Origin: Sulfitobacter sp. SK012
GTDB taxonomy: Bacteria; Pseudomonadota; Alphaproteobacteria; Rhodobacterales; Rhodobacteraceae
Direction of reading: 5' to 3'
Length of the DNA: 64,000 nt
Assembly: GCF_003352085.1 (NCBI RefSeq)
Contig: NZ_CP025804.1
Span: 2,294,001 to 2,358,000 of the forward strand
Shown piece after piece: positions 47,192 through 56,270 of the stretch. Made by a program: the position numbers and the translations under genes. Position 1 is the first letter of the stretch. Each line of letters opens with the position of its first letter. The notes under the pieces are model-generated. The model saw nothing but the letters and a program-made list of their open reading frames with translations. It had not been told where the DNA came from and did no database searches.

Positions 47192-48799
47192 CTAACCTTG
47201 AACGCCGCTCAACGCTACCCCTGCCTTTTGGAGCGCACCCCAGATCAATGCGTCACGGCCATAGATGTCGCGGCGGTAATTTACCTCGCCACGCGCATCG
47301 GTAAAGGCCGTGCGGTAGATAATGTGCACAGGCACTGGCTGCTCAAGGATTACGCGCACCTCTTTGCCACCGCGTAGCTTGGACTGGAACAGACCTTCGG
47401 GGTCGTCAGTTTGTTTTGCCAGCAGCGTATAAGCAAAGTCGAATGGATCATTCAGGCGTACGCACCCATGGCTGAATGCCCTAACTTCACGCGAAAACAG
47501 CTTCTTGGCTGGGGTGTCATGCAGGTAAATGTTGTATTTGTTTGGAAACATGAATTTCACCAAACCCAACGCGTTGCCACGGCTCGGAGGCTGGCGCATG
47601 GAATATGGGAAATTCCGCGCATTGTAGTTGTTAAAATTGACCGAACCGCGGTTAATCTGACGGCCGTTGCGGTCCGTAATAATCAGATGGCTGGCAGCAC
47701 CTGCATTGCGCTGCATTGCGGGTAGATATTCCTTGGTCACAATCGAGCGTGGGACGTACCAGCTTGGGTTAATGACCATAAACTCCATTACATCGGAAAA
47801 CTCGGGCGTTTTGCGATCTGAACTGCCCGCGCCGATCACAGAACGGGTCTGAAACGTTATGCGCCCATCATCAATGACCTTGGCGGTAAAATCCGGTAGG
47901 TTGACCAAGATGTGGCGGTCACCGCGATCTGTGTTGAACCACCGCTCACGTTCCATGGCAACAACAACCGATTGCAGACGCTTGGCAATGCCTTTGTTGA
48001 TTTCTTTCAAGGTTCCAGGTCCTGCGACACCGTCAGCCTCAAGCCCGTGATCTGTCTGAAACTGCTGGACTGCTGCGCGCATGGTGACATCAAAAGCCTG
48101 CGCGTTAGAGCGGCGCAGATATCCCATTTTCATCAAGCGATTGCGCAGCTGAACAACTGCATTGCCTGTTTGGCCCGGCTCGAGTTTGCTGGATTTCACC
48201 ACAGGACCCCAGCCCCCGTTCCGCGCAAGCGCTTCAAGCGCCAGTTTTTGCTTCATCAGCGCGTTATATTCCATCGTCCGCGGCGCAAGGCCGCGCAGAT
48301 AACTGGCAGGCTGAGCCTGAACAAAACCTGACAGCGTTTCGGTGCGGTTGCGGGACGGAACTTCGCGCACAATGCCGCTGTCGATTTGAGACGGGATCAG
48401 CGCGCCCGTTTGTACGTCGCGGGCATATTTCAAAAACACGCGCGTCATTTCGACTTCAACCAACCCCTGATCGCGGGCCGTGCGGGCATTTGCCAGCTTG
48501 GCTTGAAGCGTGAGGTGATCGTAGCGCGCAGTTGGCAAACCGTGGCTTGCAGCACCACGCAAGGCCGTTATCAAAGCAGCCCGGCGGGTGCGATGCTCTT
48601 CGCTATCTTCCGTCCAAATTCCGGTAAACCCTTGGCCGCGGTAGAATGCTGCAATATCCGCGTCTTGAGATGCTGCTTCAGCAACGGCTTGCTTAAACGC
48701 TGTTACTTGCGCGCGCCCTTGCGACGGCGCACTCAGCGTTGAGATGGTCAGCCCAACAACAAGCAACATCGGTATCAGGCGGCGCCGGGTCATCATCAA
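47192..48799 (-). CDS. L,D-transpeptidase family protein (YcbB-like)
   Basis: 535 residues with a signal peptide (about 1-30). It has a peptidoglycan-binding domain (about 200-265; GNAVVQLRNRLMKMGYL and AVQQFQTDHGLEADGVAGPG) and a YkuD domain with the active site HGCVRLNDP (His444, Cys446). It would form 3-3 cross-links in murein or anchor proteins. The late insertion before the catalytic loop (SHLIITDRNGRQI) matches the YcbB capping region. Divergent from the DUF882 gene. Confidence 0.93.
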   Translation of the reverse strand: MMMTRRRLIPMLLVVGLTISTLSAPSQGRAQVTAFKQAVAEAASQDADIAAFYRGQGFTGIWTEDSEEHRTRRAALITALRGAASHGLPTARYDHLTLQAKLANARTARDQGLVEVEMTRVFLKYARDVQTGALIPSQIDSGIVREVPSRNRTETLSGFVQAQPASYLRGLAPRTMEYNALMKQKLALEALARNGGWGPVVKSSKLEPGQTGNAVVQLRNRLMKMGYLRRSNAQAFDVTMRAAVQQFQTDHGLEADGVAGPGTLKEINKGIAKRLQSVVVAMERERWFNTDRGDRHILVNLPDFTAKVIDDGRITFQTRSVIGAGSSDRKTPEFSDVMEFMVINPSWYVPRSIVTKEYLPAMQRNAGAASHLIITDRNGRQINRGSVNFNNYNARNFPYSMRQPPSRGNALGLVKFMFPNKYNIYLHDTPAKKLFSREVRAFSHGCVRLNDPFDFAYTLLAKQTDDPEGLFQSKLRGGKEVRVILEQPVPVHIIYRTAFTDARGEVNYRRDIYGRDALIWGALQKAGVALSGVQG

Positions 48800-49114
48800 T
48801 GAAGTCCTTCATTAAGCTAGGAGCGAATATACAACGTTTCTGCAGGGTTGCGCGGGGACGTGTCCATTCACAATTGCGCAATCTCAAAAAGACGAGGTGA
48901 TGGTGGTGCGCAAATGGCACCGGCTGCATAAAAATTGCACAGCGTATTCTCACAACTTGCGCAACAATTCGCCTAAAAGTGGTGGTAAATAGCTGCTGCG
49001 AAATTCAGTTCTTGGTTAAGGATTCGGGCTATGCAATACCTAAGTTGCATCTGGGGATGAGATGAAGTGCCCGTGTAACATCACGGGTACGATAGGCAGA
49101 CGACGGGACAGAAC
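48800..49114. other. Divergent promoter region, no gene seen
   Basis: About 315 bases between the L,D-transpeptidase and DUF882 genes, both cell-wall related. No firm promoter pair or motif could be fixed. Confidence 0.55.
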
Positions 49115-49684
49115 ATGGCAGAAAACAATGGCTCGGGTTTTACCCGACGCGCGCTTTTGGGCGCATTTGCGGCAACAACTCTCACGGCAGCTCCGACATT
49201 CTCCAATGCAGCAGGCTTTTTGCGCGGCGCAGGCGATATCCGCCGCATCCGCATGTATTCGGGCCGCACGGGTGAGCGGATCGACATGATCTACTGGATC
49301 GAAGGTCAGTACATCAAAGACGCCGTCAAGGAAGTGAACTATTTCATGCGCGACTGGCGGACAGATGGGGTTAAATCCATTGATCTGCGCACGGTCGATA
49401 TCATGGCCGCCTCACATAATCTTTTGAACGCGAGCGAACCCTACATGCTCCTTTCGGGATACCGCAGCCCTAAAACCAACGCGATGTTGCGCTCACGCTC
49501 TCGCGGAGTTGCGAAAAACTCCCTGCATATGCGCGGACAAGCCGCTGATCTGCGCTTAGGGACGCGGTCGGTTGGCCAAATCTACAAAGCTGCAGCTGCG
49601 TGTCGCGGTGGTGGTGTCGGGCGTTATTCAGGTTCCAACTTCGTGCACATGGATTGTGGCGTCGTACGTACCTGGGGCAGATAA
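49115..49684 (+). CDS. DUF882 (YcbK/M15-like) protein with Tat signal
   Basis: 189 residues. The N-terminus has the twin-arginine motif TRRALLGAF and a hydrophobic core, so it is exported folded by Tat. The mature part is the DUF882/peptidase M15_2 domain with MLLSGYRSPKTNAML, the zinc-site segments SLHMRGQAADLRLG and FVHMDCGVVRTWG. The family includes murein endopeptidases (YcbK/MepK, active on 3-3 cross-links). Being divergent from an L,D-transpeptidase that makes such bonds supports this. Confidence 0.92.
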   Translation: MAENNGSGFTRRALLGAFAATTLTAAPTFSNAAGFLRGAGDIRRIRMYSGRTGERIDMIYWIEGQYIKDAVKEVNYFMRDWRTDGVKSIDLRTVDIMAASHNLLNASEPYMLLSGYRSPKTNAMLRSRSRGVAKNSLHMRGQAADLRLGTRSVGQIYKAAAACRGGGVGRYSGSNFVHMDCGVVRTWGR

Positions 49685-49712
49685 TCACCCTGCCCTTGTC
49701 TGTCTGTCGACG

Positions 49713-49736
49713 AAAGCGCCTTTGGGCGCTTTTTTC
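49713..49736 (+). terminator. Terminator after DUF882 gene
   Basis: AAAGCGCC pairs with GGGCGCTTT around TTT, followed by a T run. It may also serve hpaH, which ends at 49748 on the other strand. Confidence 0.85.
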
Positions 49737-49747
49737 ACGCGCAAATT

Positions 49748-50548
49748 TTAGTCAAATCTAATTTGAACTTCACCGAAGCTGGCGAAATCGACGGAGATAT
49801 CGGTACCGCTGGGGCATTCAACCGGTCGGATAAAGCTGCCTGACAGGATAATTTGACCTGCAGCGATGCTTTGCCCGTATTGCGCCATCCTCCGCGCAAG
49901 CCAGACCACGCTTTCCACAGGATCATTCAGAACTCCGGCACCCAAACCGGTTTCTTCAACCTCACCGTTACGGCTTGCGATGGCACCGACCCACCGTAAA
50001 TCATGTGTATCTACCGCATGATGAGCTGATCCCAGAACCACGCCAGCATTGGCGGCGTTGTCGCTGATGGTATCGAAGACGTTGCGGGTTTTGCCGGTCT
50101 GAGCGTCAGCCCGCAAAATGCGCGTATCCAGAATTTCGATCGACGGGACCACATAGTCAGTCGCAGCCAGTACAGCTTGGCGTGTTACATCCGCGCCCCC
50201 GATATCAGATTTCATAACAAACGCGATTTCGGCTTCAATGCGGGGCTGAATAAATCGACCCTTAGGAATGGTCGCCCCTGTTTCAAACAGCATGTTGTCA
50301 AACAAAATGCCGCTATCGGGAATGTCGATGTTCAACGCATATTGCATCGCTTTTGAGGTAAGGCCGATCTTCCAGCCGATGATCTTGCGGCCCTGATCCA
50401 ATTTTTGCGCACAGATCGATTTTTGCACGGCATAGGCGTCATCCATCGTGATGTCTGGATACTTCGACGACAACAGACCAATCTGACGGTTTGTTGCTTC
50501 GGCGTTCAGTAATTCGCCGGCGGCGCGTGCGTGCTCGTCAGGTGTCAT
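49748..50548 (-). CDS. hpaH: 2-oxo-hept-4-ene-1,7-dioate hydratase
   Basis: 266 residues. It hydrates 2-oxohept-4-ene-1,7-dioate (OHED) to the substrate of the HpaI aldolase. The fold is the FAH-like hydratase group: KIIGWKIGLTSKAMQ, PRIEAEIAFVMKSDI with acidic metal ligands, and PSIEILDTRI. Its start overlaps the upstream gene by four bases. Last gene of the hpa operon here; no hpaI aldolase follows. Confidence 0.9.
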   Translation of the reverse strand: MTPDEHARAAGELLNAEATNRQIGLLSSKYPDITMDDAYAVQKSICAQKLDQGRKIIGWKIGLTSKAMQYALNIDIPDSGILFDNMLFETGATIPKGRFIQPRIEAEIAFVMKSDIGGADVTRQAVLAATDYVVPSIEILDTRILRADAQTGKTRNVFDTISDNAANAGVVLGSAHHAVDTHDLRWVGAIASRNGEVEETGLGAGVLNDPVESVVWLARRMAQYGQSIAAGQIILSGSFIRPVECPSGTDISVDFASFGEVQIRFD

Positions 50549-51393
50549 GCCTCGTCCTTCACCCCGTTGCGCAGGGTGCCGATGCCGCCAACTTCAACTT
50601 CGACCACATCACCGGGTTTCAGATAGCGCGGCGGATCGAACCGCGCGCCAGCTCCGGTTGGTGTGCCCGTCACAATAATATCGCCCGGCTGCAACGTCAT
50701 GAACGTCGAGATATAGGCGATTTCCTCGCGAATGGGGAACATCATGCGGTCCAATGTATCATCTTGACGGACCTCACCATTCACCCGGGTGATGATCCGG
50801 GCATCGTCGAGCTGTGCTGCGTCCTTGAACGGCACCAGCCACGGGCCCATGGAACCTGAGTTGTCCCAGTTCTTGCCTTGGGTCACGTTGAACTTGGCGT
50901 GGCGGACCCAATCGCGGATCGTGCCTTCGTTACAGATGGTGAGTGCGGCGATATGATCATACGCGTCGTCTTGCGCAATGCGCCGGCCTGTCTTGCCGAT
51001 GACAATCGCTACTTCACCTTCATAATCCAATGTGTGGTTTTCTGGGGGGCGAACAAGTGGTTGAGCATGGCCCGTGAACCCACTGATAAAGCGCGGAAAA
51101 AGAGACATGTGTTTGGGTTGATCTGTGCCGTCTTTGTACTCCGCATTGCGGTCTGGAAAATTCACGCCAACGCATAGAATACGCGGCGCATTAGGCAACG
51201 GCACCTCAAAGGTGACATCGCGGTGGGTTATGTCTTTGCCCTCTGCGGCCTGTTCCAGGTCACTCAAACCACCTGCCCGGATCACGTCCAAAAGCGTCGG
51301 CCATTGCGGGAAATGCGGGCTAAGGGCAATCATACCGCCGTCTGTGGCCGCGCCATAAAAGGTACCCTCGGGGGTGGTATAGGTGGAAAACAT
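50545..51393 (-). CDS. hpaG: Fumarylacetoacetate hydrolase family protein, HpaG-like
   Basis: 282 residues. In this context it is the decarboxylase/isomerase that turns 5-oxopent-3-ene-1,2,5-tricarboxylate into OHED. Motifs are ILCVGVNFPDRNAEY, the metal-site DYEGEVAIVIGKTGR, and ITVTGTP-like IIVTGTPTGAGARFDPP. It is single-domain, while E. coli HpaG is a fused protein, so HpaF at 55327 would do the isomerase step. It is one base from the decarboxylase gene stop. Confidence 0.85.
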   Translation of the reverse strand: MFSTYTTPEGTFYGAATDGGMIALSPHFPQWPTLLDVIRAGGLSDLEQAAEGKDITHRDVTFEVPLPNAPRILCVGVNFPDRNAEYKDGTDQPKHMSLFPRFISGFTGHAQPLVRPPENHTLDYEGEVAIVIGKTGRRIAQDDAYDHIAALTICNEGTIRDWVRHAKFNVTQGKNWDNSGSMGPWLVPFKDAAQLDDARIITRVNGEVRQDDTLDRMMFPIREEIAYISTFMTLQPGDIIVTGTPTGAGARFDPPRYLKPGDVVEVEVGGIGTLRNGVKDEA

Positions 51394-52791
51394 CTAGAAC
51401 TCCTTGGCGACGTCGATCAACACATCATAAGCGAAATCAATGTCGGCTTTTGTGACGTCAAATTGGCCGATGGAAAAGCGAATGGCGATGTCGCCAGCGA
51501 CCCGCGTCTGGGTCACATAGATGCGGCCATCGTCGTTAAGGCGGTTCACAAATGCGATTTGTGCGGCGTCATCATGTCCACACAGACGGAAGGAGAACAG
51601 CGACAATACCGGATCAGTCACTAGCTCAAAAGCGTCACTTTGATCCAACTTCTGCGCAAGTTCTCCGGCCCATTCTACGTGATTGCGCAACCGCGTCCGC
51701 AACCCTTCAAGGCCGTAACTGCGCATCAGGAACCACAGCTTGAGCGCCCTAAAACGGCGACCAAGCGGAACGGTCCACTCAGAGTAGTTGATAATCCCAT
51801 CTGTGCCGTGGGTTTTGAGGTATTCAGGCTGGATCGCCAGCGTTCTGACAAGGCTTTCGGGATCAGCAATGAAATGCGCCGAGCAATCAAACTGCGCGCC
51901 CAGCCATTTATGCGGATTAAAGACGACGCTATCTGCGCCCTCGACGCCCTTCCACAGATCGCGGAATTCCGGCACCAACATCCCAGCCCCCGCCCATGCA
52001 GCATCAACATGGGTATAAAGGTCTTCGTCTTTGGCTATGGCGACCACGGCAGCAATATCGTCGCAAGACCCCGTTGAGGTGCCCCCGGTGCACGCAATGA
52101 TCCCTGCAGGCAGATGCCCCGCGGACCGATCGGCTTGAATGGCCGCGCGCAAGGCAGCGGGATCCATGCCACGCAACGGCCCCTTTACCGGAATTCGCAC
52201 CAAGTTATCTTCGCCAATGCCCGAAACCCAAATGGCGCGGTCGATACTGGTATGAACCTCGGTGCTGCAGTAAATTCGCAGGCGCGGTTGACCAGACAGG
52301 CCTTCGCGATTGCCCTTCCAATTCAACGCGCGCTCTCGCATCGTTAGCACAGCAGCCAATGTGGCGGATGACGCGGAATCCTGTATCACACCCGAAAAAT
52401 GTGTGGGAAGACCAATGGCTTGCCGCAACCAGTCAAGCATGACGGTTTCCATCTCGGTCGCTGCCGGAGACGTTTGCCAAAGCATGCATTGTGCCGCGAT
52501 CGTGGACACCAACATCTCTGCCAAGATCGAAGGTGGTGCCGCGTTGGCCGGGAAATACGCAAAAAAGCGCGGGTGCTGCCAATGGGTAATGCCCGGCATC
52601 ACGATCCGCTCAAAATCAGAAAGGATCGTTTCCATCGCTTCGGGACCCTCGGGGGGGACCTGATCAAGTTGCGCTGCAATATCACCAGGACGAGTTTGCG
52701 CGCGCACAGGGCGATCCCGCAAGGTCCGGTGATAATCAGCGGCCCAATCCGAGATATGCTTGCCCCAATGGGCGAATTCATCCCAATCCAT
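51394..52791 (-). CDS. Pyridoxal-dependent aromatic amino-acid decarboxylase
   Basis: 465 residues of the group II decarboxylase fold. The PLP Lys295 is in NPHKWLGAQFDCS, the ring-stacking His180 in STEVHTSIDRA and the Asp263 in HVDAAWAGAGML. The similar N-terminal HPRFFAYFPANAAPPSILAE places it with tyrosine/DOPA/tryptophan decarboxylases. It lies inside the hpa operon between hpaD and hpaG, so it probably makes an amine that is then oxidised to an arylacetate. Substrate is not proven. Confidence 0.9.
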   Translation of the reverse strand: MDWDEFAHWGKHISDWAADYHRTLRDRPVRAQTRPGDIAAQLDQVPPEGPEAMETILSDFERIVMPGITHWQHPRFFAYFPANAAPPSILAEMLVSTIAAQCMLWQTSPAATEMETVMLDWLRQAIGLPTHFSGVIQDSASSATLAAVLTMRERALNWKGNREGLSGQPRLRIYCSTEVHTSIDRAIWVSGIGEDNLVRIPVKGPLRGMDPAALRAAIQADRSAGHLPAGIIACTGGTSTGSCDDIAAVVAIAKDEDLYTHVDAAWAGAGMLVPEFRDLWKGVEGADSVVFNPHKWLGAQFDCSAHFIADPESLVRTLAIQPEYLKTHGTDGIINYSEWTVPLGRRFRALKLWFLMRSYGLEGLRTRLRNHVEWAGELAQKLDQSDAFELVTDPVLSLFSFRLCGHDDAAQIAFVNRLNDDGRIYVTQTRVAGDIAIRFSIGQFDVTKADIDFAYDVLIDVAKEF

Positions 52792-52810
52792 CTGTTACGG
52801 TCTTTCTATG

Positions 52811-53794
52811 CTATGGCGCGATGATCGGACTTGCGGCGATCTGGCTTTTTTTAGGCTTAACGCCCACGAATTCGGTCCCATGTTCAAACCAACTGCGCGG
52901 TGCAGCAGCTCCCCAAAGGGTCTGGCGTTGCGGGTCCTGAAGATCCCACTTGATCGCCTCATGGTCAGGATCGAGTGTTTGGTAGTCTGAGCAGTAAATC
53001 TCAATTCGGTGACCATCAGGGTCAAGAATATACAAAAAGAAAGCGTTGGAAATACCGTGCCGTCCGGGGCCGCGTTCGATGTTTTTGACATAGCCCGTGG
53101 TCGCCATGAGGTCCAACAAATCAATTATATTCAACGGGGTCGGCACCCAAAATGCCAAATGGTGCATGCGCGGGCCAGTGCCGTTGGTAAAGGCCATATC
53201 ATGCACGCCACCTTTGCGGTGCATCCATGCCGCCCAGAGTTTTTTGCTATCCTCGTCTTCGGTGTATTCGGTGACGCGGAACCCAAAGTCACTGTAGAAT
53301 TCCACCGACGCATCCACGTCATTTGAAAACACATTAAAGTGGTCGATCCGCAGAGGTTTAACCCCACGGTAAAGCGCATATTTCTGATGGATCGGTTCAA
53401 GTCGGTCCATTTTATGATAAAATTCCAGCGGGATACCCATGTTGTCGGACGTCAGCAGTGTACGACCTTGATAAGGCCGCTCGACCCATGACGTTGGGCG
53501 CCCTTTGCCCTGAAAATAGGTCTCAGCACGGTCCAGATCGGCATCATCGAAAGTTTTGAAACCCATGACTTCGACGGTGCCGGGCTGATCAGATTGTTGC
53601 AAGATCACACAGTGATGCCCACGTTCCTCCATGGCGCGCAAATAGATGTGACTGACGCTTTCATCGGTGACTTGCATGCCAAGCGTGTCGACATAAAACT
53701 GACGCGAGGCGTTCAGGTCCGACACGTTCAGGCAAACATGGCTTAACCGGATGGTATTGAAATCAGGGTATTTATTTGGTGTTGGAATTGGCAT
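52811..53794 (-). CDS. hpaD: Homoprotocatechuate 2,3-dioxygenase (VOC type)
   Basis: 327 residues. It opens the ring of 3,4-dihydroxyphenylacetate. Two vicinal-oxygen-chelate units are visible; the metal ligands are His152 (RIDHFNVF), His211 or 212 (MHHLAFWV) and Glu265 (HRIEIYCSDY). This matches the type I enzymes of Brevibacterium and Arthrobacter rather than the LigB-type HpaD of E. coli. The start ATG is 28 bases after the hpaE stop. Confidence 0.93.
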   Translation of the reverse strand: MPIPTPNKYPDFNTIRLSHVCLNVSDLNASRQFYVDTLGMQVTDESVSHIYLRAMEERGHHCVILQQSDQPGTVEVMGFKTFDDADLDRAETYFQGKGRPTSWVERPYQGRTLLTSDNMGIPLEFYHKMDRLEPIHQKYALYRGVKPLRIDHFNVFSNDVDASVEFYSDFGFRVTEYTEDEDSKKLWAAWMHRKGGVHDMAFTNGTGPRMHHLAFWVPTPLNIIDLLDLMATTGYVKNIERGPGRHGISNAFFLYILDPDGHRIEIYCSDYQTLDPDHEAIKWDLQDPQRQTLWGAAAPRSWFEHGTEFVGVKPKKSQIAASPIIAP

Positions 53795-53821
53795 CGGTCT
53801 CTCCTGTACTTGAACGTGAGG

Positions 53822-55330
53822 CTATTTTCCCAGCTGCATGATCTTGTGCTGACCGGTGGCAAAGCCGATGTGTTTTTGTTCCATGTAGAACTCAAAGGAC
53901 CAGTCGCCGCCGTCACGGCCAATGCCGCTGGATTTGACCCCACCAAAGGGCGTCGGCAGGTGACGTACGTTCTCAGAGTTGACCCAAATCATCCCGGCTT
54001 CAAGCTTGTCAGTAAAACGCAACGCGCGGGTCAGATCATTGGTCCAGACATAGGCAGTCAGGCCGTAGTCGATGTCATTTGCGATCTCGAGCGCTTCTTC
54101 TTCGGTGCTAAAAGGGATCGAGGTCAGCACCGGGCCAAAGATCTCTTCTTGGGCAATGCGCATCTGATTGTTTGCATCTGTAAACAATGTTGGGCGGACA
54201 AAGAAACCAGCGTCGCCGACAGTCACGCCACCAGCGGCAACCGTGGCACCGTCTTGTTTAGCGATGTCAAAATAGCTCGCGACCTTATCGTAATGTTCTT
54301 GGCTGATCAGTGGGCCGATTTCTGTAGCCGGATCAAGCGGATGTCCGACCTTGATGTTGTTAACCCGTGCAATCAGCTTCTCCTCGAACTCTGCGCGGAT
54401 GGTGTCTTGGACCAACAGACGCGAGGAGGACGTGCAACGTTCGCCGTTGATCGAGTAAATCATAAAGATCGCTGCATCCAGCGCACGGTCCAGATCGCTG
54501 TCGTCAAAGACAATAACTGGGTTTTTACCACCCAACTCCAGATGCATGCGCTTGAGGGTGTCGGCACCCTGTTTGGTGATGGTAGAGCCTGTGCGGCTTT
54601 CTCCAACAAACGCGATGGCCTTGATGGCCTTATGCTCGGTCAGCGCTTTGCCCGCGCCTTCACCAAAGCCGTTGACTGTGTTCAGCACGCCGGGCGGCAA
54701 TCCAGCTTCTTCGGCGATCTCGACCAGCAAACGGGCGCTCAGCGGTGATGCTTCGGCAGGTTTGTGCACAACAGTACATCCAGAGGCGAGCGCTGGCGCG
54801 ATCTTCCACGTCGAGAGCATGAAAGGCGTGTTCCAAGGCGTGATCACCCCCACAGGGCCAATGGGCAAGCGTGTTGTGATGTTCATGAGAGTGGGCGATT
54901 TGATATGCTGTCCATCTCGAGCCTGCACAACCTGATCAGCGAAATAGCGAAAGTTCTCAGCGCCGCGCAATGCGGCCTTTGACATAAAGCGGATCGTCTG
55001 GCCGGTGTCCCAACATTCACACAAAGCGATTTCTTCCGCCCGCGCCTCAATGGCTTCGGCAACATCGATCAAGATTTTGCGCCGCTCGATTGCGGGCATG
55101 TCGCGCCACGCTGGGAAAGAAGCCGCCGCAGCCATGGCAGCCGCGTCGATGTCTTCTGCGGTGCCGTGAGCCACTTCACAAATCTTGGATTTATCGACAG
55201 GCGAGATCGTATCAAACACACCACCCTGCCCCATGACGTCCTTTCCGCCGATGCGGTTGGGAATGCCTGTTTCGCGAAAGCGTTCTAGATAGCCCGATAG
55301 CTTGGCAAGGTTTTGGTCCAACGTGCTCAT
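53822..55330 (-). CDS. hpaE: 5-carboxymethyl-2-hydroxymuconate semialdehyde dehydrogenase
   Basis: 502 residues of the aldehyde-dehydrogenase fold. NAD-binding is seen in PWNTPFMLSTWKIAPALASG, the catalytic Glu265 is in LELGGKN and Cys299 is in NGERCTSSS. It oxidises the ring-cleavage product of HpaD. Its start overlaps hpaF by four bases. Named by operon context and length. Confidence 0.92.
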   Translation of the reverse strand: MSTLDQNLAKLSGYLERFRETGIPNRIGGKDVMGQGGVFDTISPVDKSKICEVAHGTAEDIDAAAMAAAASFPAWRDMPAIERRKILIDVAEAIEARAEEIALCECWDTGQTIRFMSKAALRGAENFRYFADQVVQARDGQHIKSPTLMNITTRLPIGPVGVITPWNTPFMLSTWKIAPALASGCTVVHKPAEASPLSARLLVEIAEEAGLPPGVLNTVNGFGEGAGKALTEHKAIKAIAFVGESRTGSTITKQGADTLKRMHLELGGKNPVIVFDDSDLDRALDAAIFMIYSINGERCTSSSRLLVQDTIRAEFEEKLIARVNNIKVGHPLDPATEIGPLISQEHYDKVASYFDIAKQDGATVAAGGVTVGDAGFFVRPTLFTDANNQMRIAQEEIFGPVLTSIPFSTEEEALEIANDIDYGLTAYVWTNDLTRALRFTDKLEAGMIWVNSENVRHLPTPFGGVKSSGIGRDGGDWSFEFYMEQKHIGFATGQHKIMQLGK

Positions 55331-55716
55331 GAATGCGCCTCCAGATGGTCGCGAATGGTCCCGGTTTTAAGAGATAAACCAGGGTCGATATCCCGCATCT
55401 CAAGTGAAAGCGCGATGGAATGGGTCTGCATTATCGGGGCAAGATAGTCCTTGGCCGCCTCGAAAATCTTGGCCGTAGCGTCCGCTTTGACGTCGGCTGC
55501 GCGGCCTGCCCGAAGGCGGATCGATATGTCGATAAAGCCGTGCTTGGGATCGCCATCCGCAATTGCATAGTGGTCCACCCGAACGGCCCGCACGCGTATG
55601 CCCGGCATTGGAAAGGTCTCAAGGTCAGCTGCCGTGGCGCGGATTCTCTCGCACAGACCCGACAGGTCGACGATAGCCTCTAGGTTGCCAGAGTAGTCGA
55701 TTTGAAAATGTGGCAT
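55327..55716 (-). CDS. hpaF: 5-carboxymethyl-2-hydroxymuconate isomerase
   Basis: 129 residues. The mature enzyme uses the N-terminal Pro2 of MPHFQIDYSGNLE as general base, like the tautomerase superfamily. GFIDISIRLRAGR is another conserved patch. It is the first gene of the hpa operon and is divergent from hpaR, with the operator between. Confidence 0.9.
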   Translation of the reverse strand: MPHFQIDYSGNLEAIVDLSGLCERIRATAADLETFPMPGIRVRAVRVDHYAIADGDPKHGFIDISIRLRAGRAADVKADATAKIFEAAKDYLAPIMQTHSIALSLEMRDIDPGLSLKTGTIRDHLEAHS

Positions 55717-55737
55717 GGGACATTCCTTACGGCATTA

Positions 55738-55757
55738 TTACTTACCTTGTTAAGTAA
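55738..55757. promoter_or_regulatory. HpaR operator (inverted repeat)
   Basis: TTACTTA and TAAGTAA form a perfect seven-base inverted repeat around CCTTGT, in the 53-base gap between the divergent hpaF and hpaR. It is placed to repress both directions. MarR proteins bind such palindromes. Confidence 0.75.
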
Positions 55758-55769
55758 ATATTACTTGCG

Positions 55770-56270
55770 ATGTCAAGCGATATTCGCCAACACGGACTGA
55801 CTTCGTTGATCGGACATTACATGGTGACCCAAAAGAAAAATGCGATGCCTCCTACGGCGCGATCCTTGCCCATTGCATTGATCCGCGCCCGTGAAGGTGT
55901 GATGCTCCCCATCCGCGACATGCTTGCTGGGACAGGTATATCAGAGCAACAGTGGCGCGTTTTGAGGGTGTTATCTGAGCACGGACCGCAAGATGCGTCT
56001 ACTCTTGCAGATCGGGCCAGCCTCCTCTTTCCGAGCCTTACACGAATGGCTCAATCGATGCGCAACAACGGGTTGATCACGCAAACCCGCGATGAAGTCG
56101 ACAAGCGGCGTCAGTTAATTGAAATCACCGCTGCCGGGCAAAAGATCATCGACGACCGTGCCGCGCAGACCGCGCAGATTGTTGTTGGTTTTCAGGCCAC
56201 GCTGGGCGCGGAAAACTACGAAACATTGCTCGATCTTTTGGCGCTTCTTGATCCGGGATCACCCGACTAA
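55770..56270 (+). CDS. hpaR: MarR family regulator of homoprotocatechuate operon
   Basis: 166 residues from ATG at 55770; ATG at 55821 or 55845 would also fit, as HpaR proteins usually start just before LPPTxRSLPIALxRARE and the sequence PPTARSLPIALIRAREGVM begins at residue 27. The winged helix-turn-helix (about 60-125) has TEQQWRVLRVL-type ISEQQWRVLRVLSEHG and the wing RDEVDKRRQLIEITAAG. It represses hpa genes until a homoprotocatechuate-type effector is bound. Its 3' end overlaps the convergent Tm-1-like gene by 12 bases. Confidence 0.9.
   Translation: MSSDIRQHGLTSLIGHYMVTQKKNAMPPTARSLPIALIRAREGVMLPIRDMLAGTGISEQQWRVLRVLSEHGPQDASTLADRASLLFPSLTRMAQSMRNNGLITQTRDEVDKRRQLIEITAAGQKIIDDRAAQTAQIVVGFQATLGAENYETLLDLLALLDPGSPD

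Noticed and set aside
53810..54748. Plus-strand open frame of 312 codons
   Set aside because: Antisense to hpaE, whose catalytic residues are intact; no domain is recognisable on the opposite strand.
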